Positions 6,922-13,653 of a stretch of DNA of 14,623 nt are shown piece by piece. The stretch is from an uncultured Collinsella sp. (lineage in GTDB: Bacteria > Actinomycetota > Coriobacteriia > Coriobacteriales > Coriobacteriaceae), in contig URVF01000017.1 of NCBI GenBank assembly GCA_900551185.1, forward strand, positions 1-14,623. Reading direction: 5' to 3'. The notes beneath the pieces are model-generated. The model searched no databases. It was given only the letters and a program-made list of their open reading frames with translations, and was not told the origin of the DNA. The stretch's first letter is position 1. Every line of letters begins with the position of its first letter. A program made the position numbers and the translations under genes.

Positions 6922-6950
6922 TTCAAAATCGCTCATGTTTGTTCTAGAAT
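6922..6950 (+). promoter_or_regulatory. Promoter of the DUF4867-like gene
   Basis: TTCAAA (6922-6927, 4 of 6) and TAGAAT (6945-6950, 5 of 6) are 17 bp apart. The -35 lies in the middle of an inverted repeat, GAGCG (6917-6921) with CGCTC (6930-6934), and the -10 is flanked by two TGTTC boxes, so repressor binding here would block RNA polymerase. The predicted leader is about 28 nt. Confidence 0.65.
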
Positions 6951-6985
6951 GTTCATACTGTCACATAAACGAACAGGAGCGAACA
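6940..6985 (+). promoter_or_regulatory. Symmetric TGTTC/GAACA box array
   Basis: TGTTC occurs at 6940-6944 and 6950-6954, and its complement GAACA at 6971-6975 and 6981-6985. Each pair is spaced exactly 10 bp, one helical turn, and the pairs are separated by 16 bp, giving an overall dyad. The array spans from the -10 to the start codon. GAACA boxes also occur before the isomerase gene (1250, 1266, 1295, and TGTTC at 1168), which suggests a shared regulator. Confidence 0.55.
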
Positions 6986-7629
6986 TGCATATCTACTCTG
7001 TCAACGATCCCGAGTTCAAGTCCTATGGCAACGTTTGGGATAACGTTCCGTCCGAGCTTACGTCGCCCGTGCTCGAGGCGCTCTCTGCCACGCCCATTCC
7101 CGAGGGCAGCAAGTACGTTGCAAGTGCGCCGGAGCTTGAGGACGTCAAGGATGCCGACAAGCTTGGCTTTCTCATGTTTGGTGGCCGTCCCTTCCAGCTC
7201 GGCTGGTGCAACGGCCACAATACACGACTCAACTGCCTGGAGTATCACCGCGCGAGCGAATTCAACCTGGGCGCTCGCGACTTTATCCTGCTCGTGGCGC
7301 ATCGCTGGGAGATCGAGGACGGCAAGCTCGACACCGCGTGCGTCAAGGCGTTTCGCGTGCCGGCGGGTACGGTCGTCGAAGTCTTCAACACCACGCTCCA
7401 CTACACGCCGTGCATGGTCGACGACGGTGGCTTCCAGGTGATGGTGGCGCTGCCCGCCGGCACCAACGGCCCGCGCCCCGAGGTCGCGGCCGACATGCCT
7501 GCGGCCGGCGACAGCTACTGCTACTGGAAGGCCGACAAGTGGGTCCTCTGCCATGCTGACAGCCCCAAGGCAGCCGAAGGCGGCTACGTAGGCCTCATCG
7601 GCAAGAACCTCGACATCGCCTGCGACTAG
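6985..7629 (+). CDS. DUF4867-like cupin-type protein, probable sugar-metabolism accessory
   Basis: This 214-residue cytoplasmic protein resembles the DUF4867 family as I remember it; its function is not established. It has the look of a beta-barrel (cupin/ureidoglycolate-lyase type) protein: alternating short hydrophobic strands and a cluster of possible metal or catalytic residues in NGHNTRLNCLEYH (H78, E86, H88), VAHRWEIEDG (H106, E109) and TTLHYTPC (H139). No signal peptide or membrane segment is visible. The start is set by AGGAG (6975-6979). Genes of this type tend, in my recollection, to accompany isomerase or kinase clusters, and its promoter shares boxes with the isomerase promoter here. 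A mutarotase, epimerase or isomerase role on the same sugar is plausible but unproven. Confidence 0.75.
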   Translation: MHIYSVNDPEFKSYGNVWDNVPSELTSPVLEALSATPIPEGSKYVASAPELEDVKDADKLGFLMFGGRPFQLGWCNGHNTRLNCLEYHRASEFNLGARDFILLVAHRWEIEDGKLDTACVKAFRVPAGTVVEVFNTTLHYTPCMVDDGGFQVMVALPAGTNGPRPEVAADMPAAGDSYCYWKADKWVLCHADSPKAAEGGYVGLIGKNLDIACD

Positions 7630-7637
7630 AATCTTCC

Positions 7638-7694
7638 GTCTCAATCTGTAACATCTAGCGGGCTAAATCGTCTCAGCCTGTTACGGATCGAGAC
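7638..7694. repeat. Palindromic intergenic repeat, copy 1
   Basis: GTCTCAATCTGTAACA (7638-7653) is the complement of 7679-7694 at 14 of 16 positions, around a 25-nt centre. It has nearly the same tips as the next copy but an unrelated centre, which marks the pair as members of a repeat family rather than a simple duplication. It lies just after the DUF4867-like stop codon. No T-run follows. Confidence 0.8.
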
Positions 7695-7719
7695 AAACTG
7701 CAGGGGGAAGACCGAACAA

Positions 7720-7774
7720 TCTCGATCTGTAACACCAGGCCCGGTTTTGACGGCTTAACTGTTACAGATCGAGA
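7720..7774. repeat. Palindromic intergenic repeat, copy 2
   Basis: TCTCGATCTGTAACA (7720-7734) and 7760-7774 form a perfect 15-bp inverted repeat around a 25-nt centre. The tips match copy 1 almost exactly and the centre length is the same. A second, overlapping complementarity (GGCCCG-GTTTTG near 7738 with CAAAACGGGCC near 7775) allows an alternative fold. This is probably a REP- or MITE-like element. Confidence 0.82.
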
Positions 7775-7789
7775 CAAAACGGGCCCAAG

Positions 7790-7874
7790 CCACCACAAAG
7801 GTGCCTGTCCCCATTGTGGTGGTGTAGGGCGGCGGTATCAAAAAGTGTCAGGCGGGGGCGGCTGCCGGGCCGCC
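7790..7874. repeat. Hairpins and REP-like remnant before the GH1 gene
   Basis: CCACCACAA (7790-7798) pairs perfectly with TTGTGGTGG (7814-7822), and its loop contains GGTGCCTGTCCCC. About 20 nt on is AAAAAGTGTCAGGC (7840-7853). Both strings resemble sequences I associate with REP elements in other bacteria, from memory only. A 6-bp hairpin follows (7857-7862 with 7869-7874). With the two palindromes upstream and the promoter downstream, this accounts for most of the 346-nt gap 7630-7975. I saw no coding potential in it. Confidence 0.55.
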
Positions 7875-7910
7875 GTGTGCGAAAAGAAGTGTCGGCCTGC
7901 GTCGCTGTCG

Positions 7911-7939
7911 TTGAGCGAGGCCCCATTTGCGGGGATACT
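7911..7939 (+). promoter_or_regulatory. Candidate promoter of the 6-phospho-beta-glucosidase gene
   Basis: TTGAGC (7911-7916) and GATACT (7934-7939) are 17 bp apart, each matching 4 of 6 consensus bases. A small CCCC/GGGG hairpin occupies the spacer. The leader is about 30 nt. I found no BglG/LicT-type antiterminator site or terminator in it. Confidence 0.55.
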
Positions 7940-7975
7940 AAAAACACGACAAACAGCGTGCGAAAGGATTGATGC

Positions 7976-9406
7976 ATGGCTTTCCGTAATGACTTCCTGT
8001 GGGGCGGCGCGACGGCTGCCAACCAGTGCGAGGGCGCCTACAACGTGGACGGCCGCGGCCTGGCCAACGTGGACGTGGCTCCGCACGGCCCCGAGCGCTA
8101 TGCGGTGGTCTCCGGCCAGCGCAAGATGCTCGACTTCGAGGACGGCTATTACTATCCCGCGCAGACCGGCATCGATTTCTATCACCATTACAAGGAGGAC
8201 ATCGCCCTCTTTGCCGAGATGGGCTTTAAGACCTTCCGCATGAGCCTGGCGTGGACCCGCATCTTCCCCAACGGTGACGAGACCGAGCCCAACGAGGCTG
8301 GCCTGGCCTTCTACGAGGACGTATTCCGCGAGTGTCAGGCGCACGGCATCGAGCCACTCGTGACCATCACGCACTTCGACTGCCCGATTCACCTCATCAA
8401 GGAGTACGGCGGCTGGCGCAACCGCAAGCTCATCGACTTCTACAAGAACCTCGCGACCACGATCTTCACCCGCTACAAGGGTCTGGTGAAGTACTGGCTT
8501 ACCTTTAACGAGATCAATATGATCCTGCACCTGCCGTTTATGGGTGCCGGTCTGGTCTTTGAGGAGGGCGAGAACAAGGAGGCCGTCGAGTACCTGGCCG
8601 CCCACAACGAGCTCGTCGCCAGCGCTTGGGCAACCAAGATCGCTCACGAGATCGATCCTGAGGTCAAGATTGGCTGCATGCTCGCCGCGGGTAGCTACTA
8701 CCCCTACAGCTGCCGTCCGGGCGATGTGCGCCAGGCGCAGCTCGACAACCAGGACAACTACTTCTTCGTCGACGTCCAGAGCCGCGGCTACTACCCGGCC
8801 TATGCCGTCAAGAAGCTCGAGCGCCTGGGCATCGATGTGGGCATGACGGACGAGGACCGCGAGATCCTGGCCGCCAACACCGTCGACTTCATCAGCTTTA
8901 GCTATTACAGCACCCGTTGCTCCGCCGGTGCCGACAACCCCGATGTCGAGCGCACCCAGGGCAACGCCTTCGCCGGCGCCAAGAACCCCTACCTGCAGGA
9001 GAGCCAGTGGGGCTGGGCCATCGATCCGCTGGGCTTCCGCATCACCCTCAACGACCTGTACGACCGTTATCAGAAGCCGCTGTTTGTGGTCGAGAACGGC
9101 CTGGGCGCCAAGGATGTTGTCGAGGAGGATGGCTCCATCAACGACGACTACCGTATCGACTATCTGCGCCAGCATATCGCCGCGATGCGCGATGCGGTGA
9201 CCGAGGACGGCGTTGACTTGCTGGGCTACACCACCTGGGGCCCGATCGACCTGGTGTCTGCCGGCACAGGCGAGATGTCCAAGCGCTACGGCTTTATCTA
9301 TGTCGACCGCGATGATGCGGGCAACGGCACCCTCAAGCGTTCCAAGAAGAAGAGCTTCGACTGGTACAAGAAGGTTATTGCTTCTAATGGTGAGGACCTG
9401 TCCTAA
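7976..9406 (+). CDS. 6-phospho-beta-glucosidase, glycoside hydrolase family 1
   Basis: This 476-residue GH1 enzyme is the usual length. It hydrolyses 6-phospho-beta-glucosides such as cellobiose-6-phosphate or phosphorylated arbutin/salicin in the cytoplasm after PTS uptake. The family N-terminus is FLWGGATAANQCEGAY (7-22). The acid/base is E179 in LTFNE and the nucleophile E373 in VVENGLG. The phosphate-binding pattern, S428 with K436 and Y438 in SAGTGEMSKRYGFIYVD (428-444), and the end LKRSKKKSFDWYKKVI mark the phospho-glucosidase (BglA/BglH/AscB) type rather than plain beta-glucosidase. I chose ATG 7976 over the out-of-frame ATG 7972 by reading frame and AAAGGA (7963-7968). No PTS gene lies in the window, so its transporter must be elsewhere. 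Confidence 0.95.
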   Translation: MAFRNDFLWGGATAANQCEGAYNVDGRGLANVDVAPHGPERYAVVSGQRKMLDFEDGYYYPAQTGIDFYHHYKEDIALFAEMGFKTFRMSLAWTRIFPNGDETEPNEAGLAFYEDVFRECQAHGIEPLVTITHFDCPIHLIKEYGGWRNRKLIDFYKNLATTIFTRYKGLVKYWLTFNEINMILHLPFMGAGLVFEEGENKEAVEYLAAHNELVASAWATKIAHEIDPEVKIGCMLAAGSYYPYSCRPGDVRQAQLDNQDNYFFVDVQSRGYYPAYAVKKLERLGIDVGMTDEDREILAANTVDFISFSYYSTRCSAGADNPDVERTQGNAFAGAKNPYLQESQWGWAIDPLGFRITLNDLYDRYQKPLFVVENGLGAKDVVEEDGSINDDYRIDYLRQHIAAMRDAVTEDGVDLLGYTTWGPIDLVSAGTGEMSKRYGFIYVDRDDAGNGTLKRSKKKSFDWYKKVIASNGEDLS

Positions 9407-9407
9407 G

Positions 9408-9428
9408 GAAGTTGAGACACTCAACTTC
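9408..9428 (+). other. Short perfect hairpin directly after the GH1 stop codon
   Basis: GAAGTTGAG (9408-9416) pairs perfectly with CTCAACTTC (9420-9428) around a 3-nt loop, starting one base after the stop. It precedes the stronger terminator hairpin. No T-run follows, so it may act as an mRNA 3'-end stabiliser or have no role. Confidence 0.5.
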
Positions 9429-9446
9429 AGAGTCTCCTAACCGAGT

Positions 9447-9477
9447 CGCCCGGCGAGCAGTTAATGCTCGCCGGGCG
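9447..9477 (+). terminator. Terminator hairpin after the GH1 gene
   Basis: A perfect 12-bp GC-rich stem (9447-9458 with 9466-9477) closes a 7-nt loop. The following T content is low (CCTTGCC), so termination may be less efficient or need a factor. It separates the glycosidase from the signalling operon. Confidence 0.75.
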
Positions 9478-9533
9478 CCTTGCCGTCTGCGGATTTTGGG
9501 ACATGCGGCCCGCTTTTTCGACCCATCTGTCGG

Positions 9534-9548
9534 TACACTAAAAGCACT
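9534..9548 (+). promoter_or_regulatory. -10 element of the signalling operon, leaderless start likely
   Basis: TACACT (9534-9539) ends 9 nt before the ATG at 9549, placing the predicted start of transcription at or within about 3 nt of the start codon. TACACTAAAAGCAC also resembles GATACTAAAAACAC in the GH1 promoter. No clear -35 or ribosome site is visible, which fits a leaderless transcript, common in actinobacteria. Confidence 0.45.
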
Positions 9549-11432
9549 ATGGGTACCCGCGAGCGACATATCGGCAACGCGGCCGCCCGATCCGCACCCG
9601 TGGCGGATCCCAGGGGCGGCAGGCTCTTCGCCATGCCGCGATTCCTTGTTGGCATAACACATCAGGTGTACCGCCACCGCGTCTTTGCTATCGCCGGTGT
9701 CATCACCGCGATGTTCCTCATGCTTTTGGCAGTCTTGCCGGCGCTGTTCGCCTTCGACCCCAAACTTTCTAACGCCGTGCCCGCCTATAGCGAGGTGTCC
9801 GAAGAGGTCGTGGATGCGCTCGTCCATTCGAGCTCTCTCCCGCTGCTTGTCGCCGCAATTGTATTTTCAATTTGGGGCGTATCGGTCTATCTGCGCTGTT
9901 TGGACTATGTGTTGCGCCGCCGTCTTGTTGCCATCGCCACCATCTGCGCCCTGTGGATGATCGAAGTCATTCTCAAGTACAAGTCGTTCACGCCGTTCTA
10001 TGCCACCGTGCTGTGGTACCTGTACTACGTGCCCATGACGCTCATTCCGCTGCTCTACCAGTTGTGTGGTCTGCGCCTTGCGGGCCTGGAGCAACACCGC
10101 CTGGGTCGCCGCTACTGCGCTGCGCTGTGGATTATGGCTATCCTGCTTATCGGATTTGTGCTCACCAACGATTTTCACCAGCAGGTCTTCCACTTTGACC
10201 GTACAAGCGACACCTGGAGCAACGATTACACGTACGACTGGGGTTATTTCGCCGTCCTCGTGTGGACGGCCTTTAACTTTGTGGCCTTTTTTATCCTGGT
10301 GGGTCGGTCCTCGTCCTTTCGCATCCAACGTTTCTCGGGCACGGCGGCGCTCGTGCTGCTGGGCGGCGCGTTCTTTGCCATCTCATATGCGTTGCGCGTG
10401 CCCTGGGCATGGAGGCTCAACTTCTCGCTTGTCTATTGCGTCTTGTGCGTGGTGGCGATGGAAATCTGTCTCGATTGCGGTGTCGTTCCGTCATATCACG
10501 ACATCGCCGGCATTTTCGACACCTTGCCGCTTGACCTCAAAGTTCTAACGCGCGACCTGCAGGAAGTCTATGCCACGCCAGTGTCAAAGCCAATGCCGGT
10601 AGGCGTGCGCGAGGAGTTGCGGACCCAGGCGCACAGCCGCGCCCATGCCTTTGCCGTGGCGTCCGATCCCGATGTGATGTACCGTGCCTTTCCACTGCTG
10701 GGCGGATCGGCCCTGCTTGCCCAAGACGTGTCGGATCTCAACGAGCTTAACCGTGAACTGGCACATCGTCGTATGGAGCTGCAGCGTCAAAATGAGCTGC
10801 TCGCCGCCGACTACGACCTTAAGACGCACCTGGCAGACCAAGAGGCCGAGACCTTGCTGGTCCAAGACGTGGACCAGGCGCTTGCCCGCGCGCTCGAAGG
10901 GATGTACGACCTGCTGAGCTCGCTGCCGCCGTTGACCGATGAATCGTCTTCGCACGAGCGTTACCGCATGCTGCAGCGCGCCAAGATGCTCGTCGCCTAT
11001 TGCAAGCGCAAGGGGTCGCTCACGTTGGCACAGCACGGGGAGAGCGGTTTTGATCGCGACCGCATTCAGCTCATTGCCAACGAGCTCGCAAGCGACCTGC
11101 GCACCATCGATATCGATTGCGCCTCGATTATCGCCATACGGCGCCCGTTGCACGCCAGTACGGTAAGCGCCCTGTACGACTGCGTGTATGACTTTGCGTT
11201 TTTTGCCTACACCACCGACCATCCGGCGCTTATGTATCACTTGGGCGACCATGACCGATGCAGTGTCGAGCTACGCGCCACGCTTTTTTCCAACGATGAT
11301 GCAGATCTTTCGCAGACGCCCGCTGCGCAAGAGCTCGATAGCGCTCTGCAAGGGCGCAACGTGGCATACCGCCTTGAGGGCGAGCCCGGCCAGCTGCGCA
11401 TGATCGTCTTGATGCCGAGGGCGGGTGAGTGA
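9549..11432 (+). CDS. Histidine-kinase-type 7TM membrane sensor with degenerate kinase-like C-terminus
   Basis: This 627-residue protein has about eight hydrophobic segments within roughly residues 45-310, resembling the histidine-kinase N-terminal 7TM module (LWYLYYVPMTLIPLL 155-169; FVLTNDFHQQVFHF 203-216). A charged helical, probably coiled-coil linker follows (about 393-434), then a cytoplasmic region with RYRMLQRAKMLVAYCKRKGS (471-490) and YDCVYDFAFF (543-552). That region sits where a kinase would have its dimerisation and ATP-binding domains, but no H-box histidine, N-box or G-box can be recognised. It is therefore probably a sensory partner, or pseudokinase, for the next protein; the genes overlap by 4 nt (GTGA). 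I prefer ATG 9549; TTG 9480 overlaps the terminator, and ATG 9633 is possible and keeps all membrane segments. The ligand is unknown. Confidence 0.8.
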   Translation: MGTRERHIGNAAARSAPVADPRGGRLFAMPRFLVGITHQVYRHRVFAIAGVITAMFLMLLAVLPALFAFDPKLSNAVPAYSEVSEEVVDALVHSSSLPLLVAAIVFSIWGVSVYLRCLDYVLRRRLVAIATICALWMIEVILKYKSFTPFYATVLWYLYYVPMTLIPLLYQLCGLRLAGLEQHRLGRRYCAALWIMAILLIGFVLTNDFHQQVFHFDRTSDTWSNDYTYDWGYFAVLVWTAFNFVAFFILVGRSSSFRIQRFSGTAALVLLGGAFFAISYALRVPWAWRLNFSLVYCVLCVVAMEICLDCGVVPSYHDIAGIFDTLPLDLKVLTRDLQEVYATPVSKPMPVGVREELRTQAHSRAHAFAVASDPDVMYRAFPLLGGSALLAQDVSDLNELNRELAHRRMELQRQNELLAADYDLKTHLADQEAETLLVQDVDQALARALEGMYDLLSSLPPLTDESSSHERYRMLQRAKMLVAYCKRKGSLTLAQHGESGFDRDRIQLIANELASDLRTIDIDCASIIAIRRPLHASTVSALYDCVYDFAFFAYTTDHPALMYHLGDHDRCSVELRATLFSNDDADLSQTPAAQELDSALQGRNVAYRLEGEPGQLRMIVLMPRAGE

Positions 11433-12928
11433 CGATGCAGATTTCGCTCATCCTTCCCCAAATCGTTGCGCTCGATGTTGTCTTTGCCCTGGCTGCGTGT
11501 CTGCAGACGATCCACGTCCCGCTCATCGCATCGCGCCGCTCGTCCTATAACCGTAAGGTGATTTGCGCCTACGAGGCGAGCCTTGTGCTTCACCTAATTA
11601 TTTCGGCGCTCATCTTGTTCGCGTCGTCTGGCTCGTATCTGGTGGCGCCGCTTGACGTTTGCGCCAGGGCAATGGGCGGAGTGCTGTGGCTCAATGCCGC
11701 GATCTTTGCCTATGGCGTGGTACTTATGGTGCGTCATCGTCGCCCCGTCATGCTGGTCGAGCTGCTGCTTGTTGTCGCCGTTACGCCGCCGGTGGTTTTT
11801 GCCATGGGCTCGGCGTGGACCGTTGTCCTTATCGCAGAGGGAGCGTTCTTCCTGTTCCGTTCCATCGCGGCGCTCTTGATGGACGTCCGTAACCGCCAGG
11901 AGGATATCACCATGTTCTCGACGATCGAGACCATCAACGTGATTCCCGTGGGCATCCTTTATCTGGACCCGAGGGGCCGTCCGCTGCTCATGAACCGCTG
12001 CATGCGCAAAAACCTAGTGGAGCTTCATATGCCCACCGACCTAGGCGATATGAGCGGTACATGGAACGACCTGCGCAAACTCAGCATGCAAATGCCCGAA
12101 AGCAGCAGGAACCGCGTGCGGATTAATCTGGACCGCTTTGGTGAGGCGCGGGCGGTGGTCGAAGTTTCTCCCGCCGAGATTCGCTTGTTTGTGCACGATG
12201 ACGTTATGGTTTCGGGCCGCCTCTTCGAGCGCATTATCGGCCTGGATGTAACAGAGTATGCGCATGCTCATAATCGCCTGGCGCAAGCCAACCACCTGCT
12301 TGAGCTTGCGGGCCAAGAGCTCCAAGCCCAGATCGAAGAAGTCAAAAAAGTTGCTGACAATGCGGCCTATCTGCGTATGCGCGCTCGCGTGCACGACGTG
12401 ATCGGGCAGCGCCTGTCCATCCTCCATCGTTATCTGGAGGAGGGGCGCCTGGATGACGAGTCACTCGAGCAGATCGACCCGCTGCTGCGCTCAATCGCTG
12501 CCGATCTGCGCAGCGGGGGCGACACCGAACCGGCAGAGCAACTGGGCGATATCGTCCATGCCTTTGGCCTAGTGAGCGTGCAGATCGATGTGGAGGGCGA
12601 GCTACCAAGCGACGCGCGCGTCGCCGCAGCCTTTCTGCAGATTATCCGCGAGGCCTCGACCAATGCCACCAAGCATGCACAGGCCCATCAGGTCCATGTG
12701 CGCCTGCGGCAGGAGACGTCGGAAGACGGCGCTGTTGCGCGGATGGCCGTTTCTAACGACGGCGCGCCTGCACCCGTATCGTATCGCGAGGGAACGGGTA
12801 TCCCAGGTATGAGGCATGTCGCACAGAATCTGGGCGGCAGCCTGGAAGTCCACACCGCCCCGCCCTTCACGCTTACGGTGTCCATCCCGCTCGCCTCCAA
12901 CGCCACGGTCCAAAGGAGAAGTTCATGA
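11429..12928 (+). CDS. Membrane sensor histidine kinase, HisKA_3 (NarL/DesK) type
   Basis: This 499-residue kinase has about five hydrophobic segments at residues 8-150. A PAS-like region follows (about 165-275, with VIPVGILYLDPRGRPLLMN and GLDVTE), then a coiled helix (280-315), a dimerisation domain and an ATP-binding domain. The phospho-acceptor is H322 in RVHDVIGQRLS, the H-D-x-x-G-Q pattern of HisKA_3 kinases. The ATPase domain has the N-box REASTNATKHA (E408, N412), SNDG (D444) and the G-box GTGIPGM (455-461), so it should be active. The GTG start at 11429 overlaps the previous stop and has GAGGG 7 nt upstream; ATG 11435 is an alternative. It overlaps the response regulator by 4 nt (ATGA), so the two form a two-component pair. 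The signal is unknown. Confidence 0.9.
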   Translation: MTMQISLILPQIVALDVVFALAACLQTIHVPLIASRRSSYNRKVICAYEASLVLHLIISALILFASSGSYLVAPLDVCARAMGGVLWLNAAIFAYGVVLMVRHRRPVMLVELLLVVAVTPPVVFAMGSAWTVVLIAEGAFFLFRSIAALLMDVRNRQEDITMFSTIETINVIPVGILYLDPRGRPLLMNRCMRKNLVELHMPTDLGDMSGTWNDLRKLSMQMPESSRNRVRINLDRFGEARAVVEVSPAEIRLFVHDDVMVSGRLFERIIGLDVTEYAHAHNRLAQANHLLELAGQELQAQIEEVKKVADNAAYLRMRARVHDVIGQRLSILHRYLEEGRLDDESLEQIDPLLRSIAADLRSGGDTEPAEQLGDIVHAFGLVSVQIDVEGELPSDARVAAAFLQIIREASTNATKHAQAHQVHVRLRQETSEDGAVARMAVSNDGAPAPVSYREGTGIPGMRHVAQNLGGSLEVHTAPPFTLTVSIPLASNATVQRRSS

Positions 12929-13545
12929 TTCGCGTCCTTATAGTCGAAGACCAGGCCATCCTGCGCGAGAGCCTGGCGCGCTCCGTTGGCGACCAGCCCG
13001 ATATGACCGTTGTTTCCGCCATTGCCGATGCTTCCGAGGCCTTGGGTGTCGCGCTCAAGGAGCGCCCGGACATGATACTGATGGACGTATGCACCGAGCA
13101 TGATTCCAACGGCATCGTGGCGGCGGCGCGCATCAAAGAACAACTGCCCGAGTGCCGCGTCATTATCATGACGGGTATGCCCGAAATCACCTTTGTGGAC
13201 CAGGCGCGCGAGGCGGGCGTCGACAGCTTTGTGTACAAGAACGTCGGTATCGACGAGCTATTCGCCGTGATGCGCTCCACGCTGGCGGGTTACTGCACGT
13301 TTCCCAAGCCGCCCGAGAGCATCTTCTCGGGCACGGCGGCCCTCGACGATGTCGAGCTGTCGATCTTGCGCCTTGCCTGCGAGGGTAAGAGCCGCCGCGA
13401 GATCGCGGCCGAGCTGTTTATGAGCGAGGGCACCATCAAACGCCGCATCTCGGAGATTCTCAATAAGACCGGCTACGACAACATCATGCGCCTAGCCGTG
13501 CGCGCAGTAACGGAGGGCAGCATCGTTCCCAACATGGAGCGCTAA
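12925..13545 (+). CDS. Response regulator, NarL/FixJ family with LuxR-type DNA-binding domain
   Basis: This 206-residue response regulator has an N-terminal receiver domain (1-120) and a C-terminal LuxR-type helix-turn-helix (about 140-195). Receiver landmarks are E8-D9, the phospho-acceptor D54 in MILMDV, T83 in IMTGMPE and K105 in FVYKN. The DNA-binding domain reads LSILRLACEGKSRREIAAEL then MSEGTIKRRISEILNKTG. AGGAG (12915-12919) provides the start, within the end of the kinase gene. It should be phosphorylated by the kinase just upstream and bind DNA as a dimer. Its targets are not evident: no autoregulatory repeat stood out in front of the operon. Confidence 0.95.
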   Translation: MIRVLIVEDQAILRESLARSVGDQPDMTVVSAIADASEALGVALKERPDMILMDVCTEHDSNGIVAAARIKEQLPECRVIIMTGMPEITFVDQAREAGVDSFVYKNVGIDELFAVMRSTLAGYCTFPKPPESIFSGTAALDDVELSILRLACEGKSRREIAAELFMSEGTIKRRISEILNKTGYDNIMRLAVRAVTEGSIVPNMER

Positions 13546-13570
13546 CGCTCGTTATGCATCGGCATAAAGC

Positions 13571-13605
13571 GGCGGGGCCGCAGGATCAACTCCTGCGGCC
13601 CCGCC
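13571..13605. terminator. Bidirectional terminator between convergent genes
   Basis: A perfect 15-bp stem, 13571-13585 with 13591-13605, closes a 5-nt loop. It lies between the response regulator (+ strand) and the lipoprotein gene (- strand), serving both. T-runs are weak on either side (GCTTTAT on the - strand), so its strength rests on the very GC-rich stem. Confidence 0.8.
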
Positions 13606-13653
13606 TGGTGTGAGCGGATGTGTCCGCCAATCCGCGGCTGTCGGTGTCTGCCG

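Noticed and set aside
7638..7822. CRISPR array
   Set aside because: Repeats are inverted palindromes, only two copies, not regularly spaced direct repeats with spacers, and no cas genes are present.
7940..7975. BglG/LicT antiterminator site before the phospho-beta-glucosidase
   Set aside because: The short leader has neither a RAT-like imperfect stem nor an overlapping terminator.
7838..9424. 528-residue open frame on the - strand antisense to the GH1 gene
   Set aside because: Low-complexity V/A/D/L-rich translation with no domain or ribosome site, fully opposite a well conserved enzyme.
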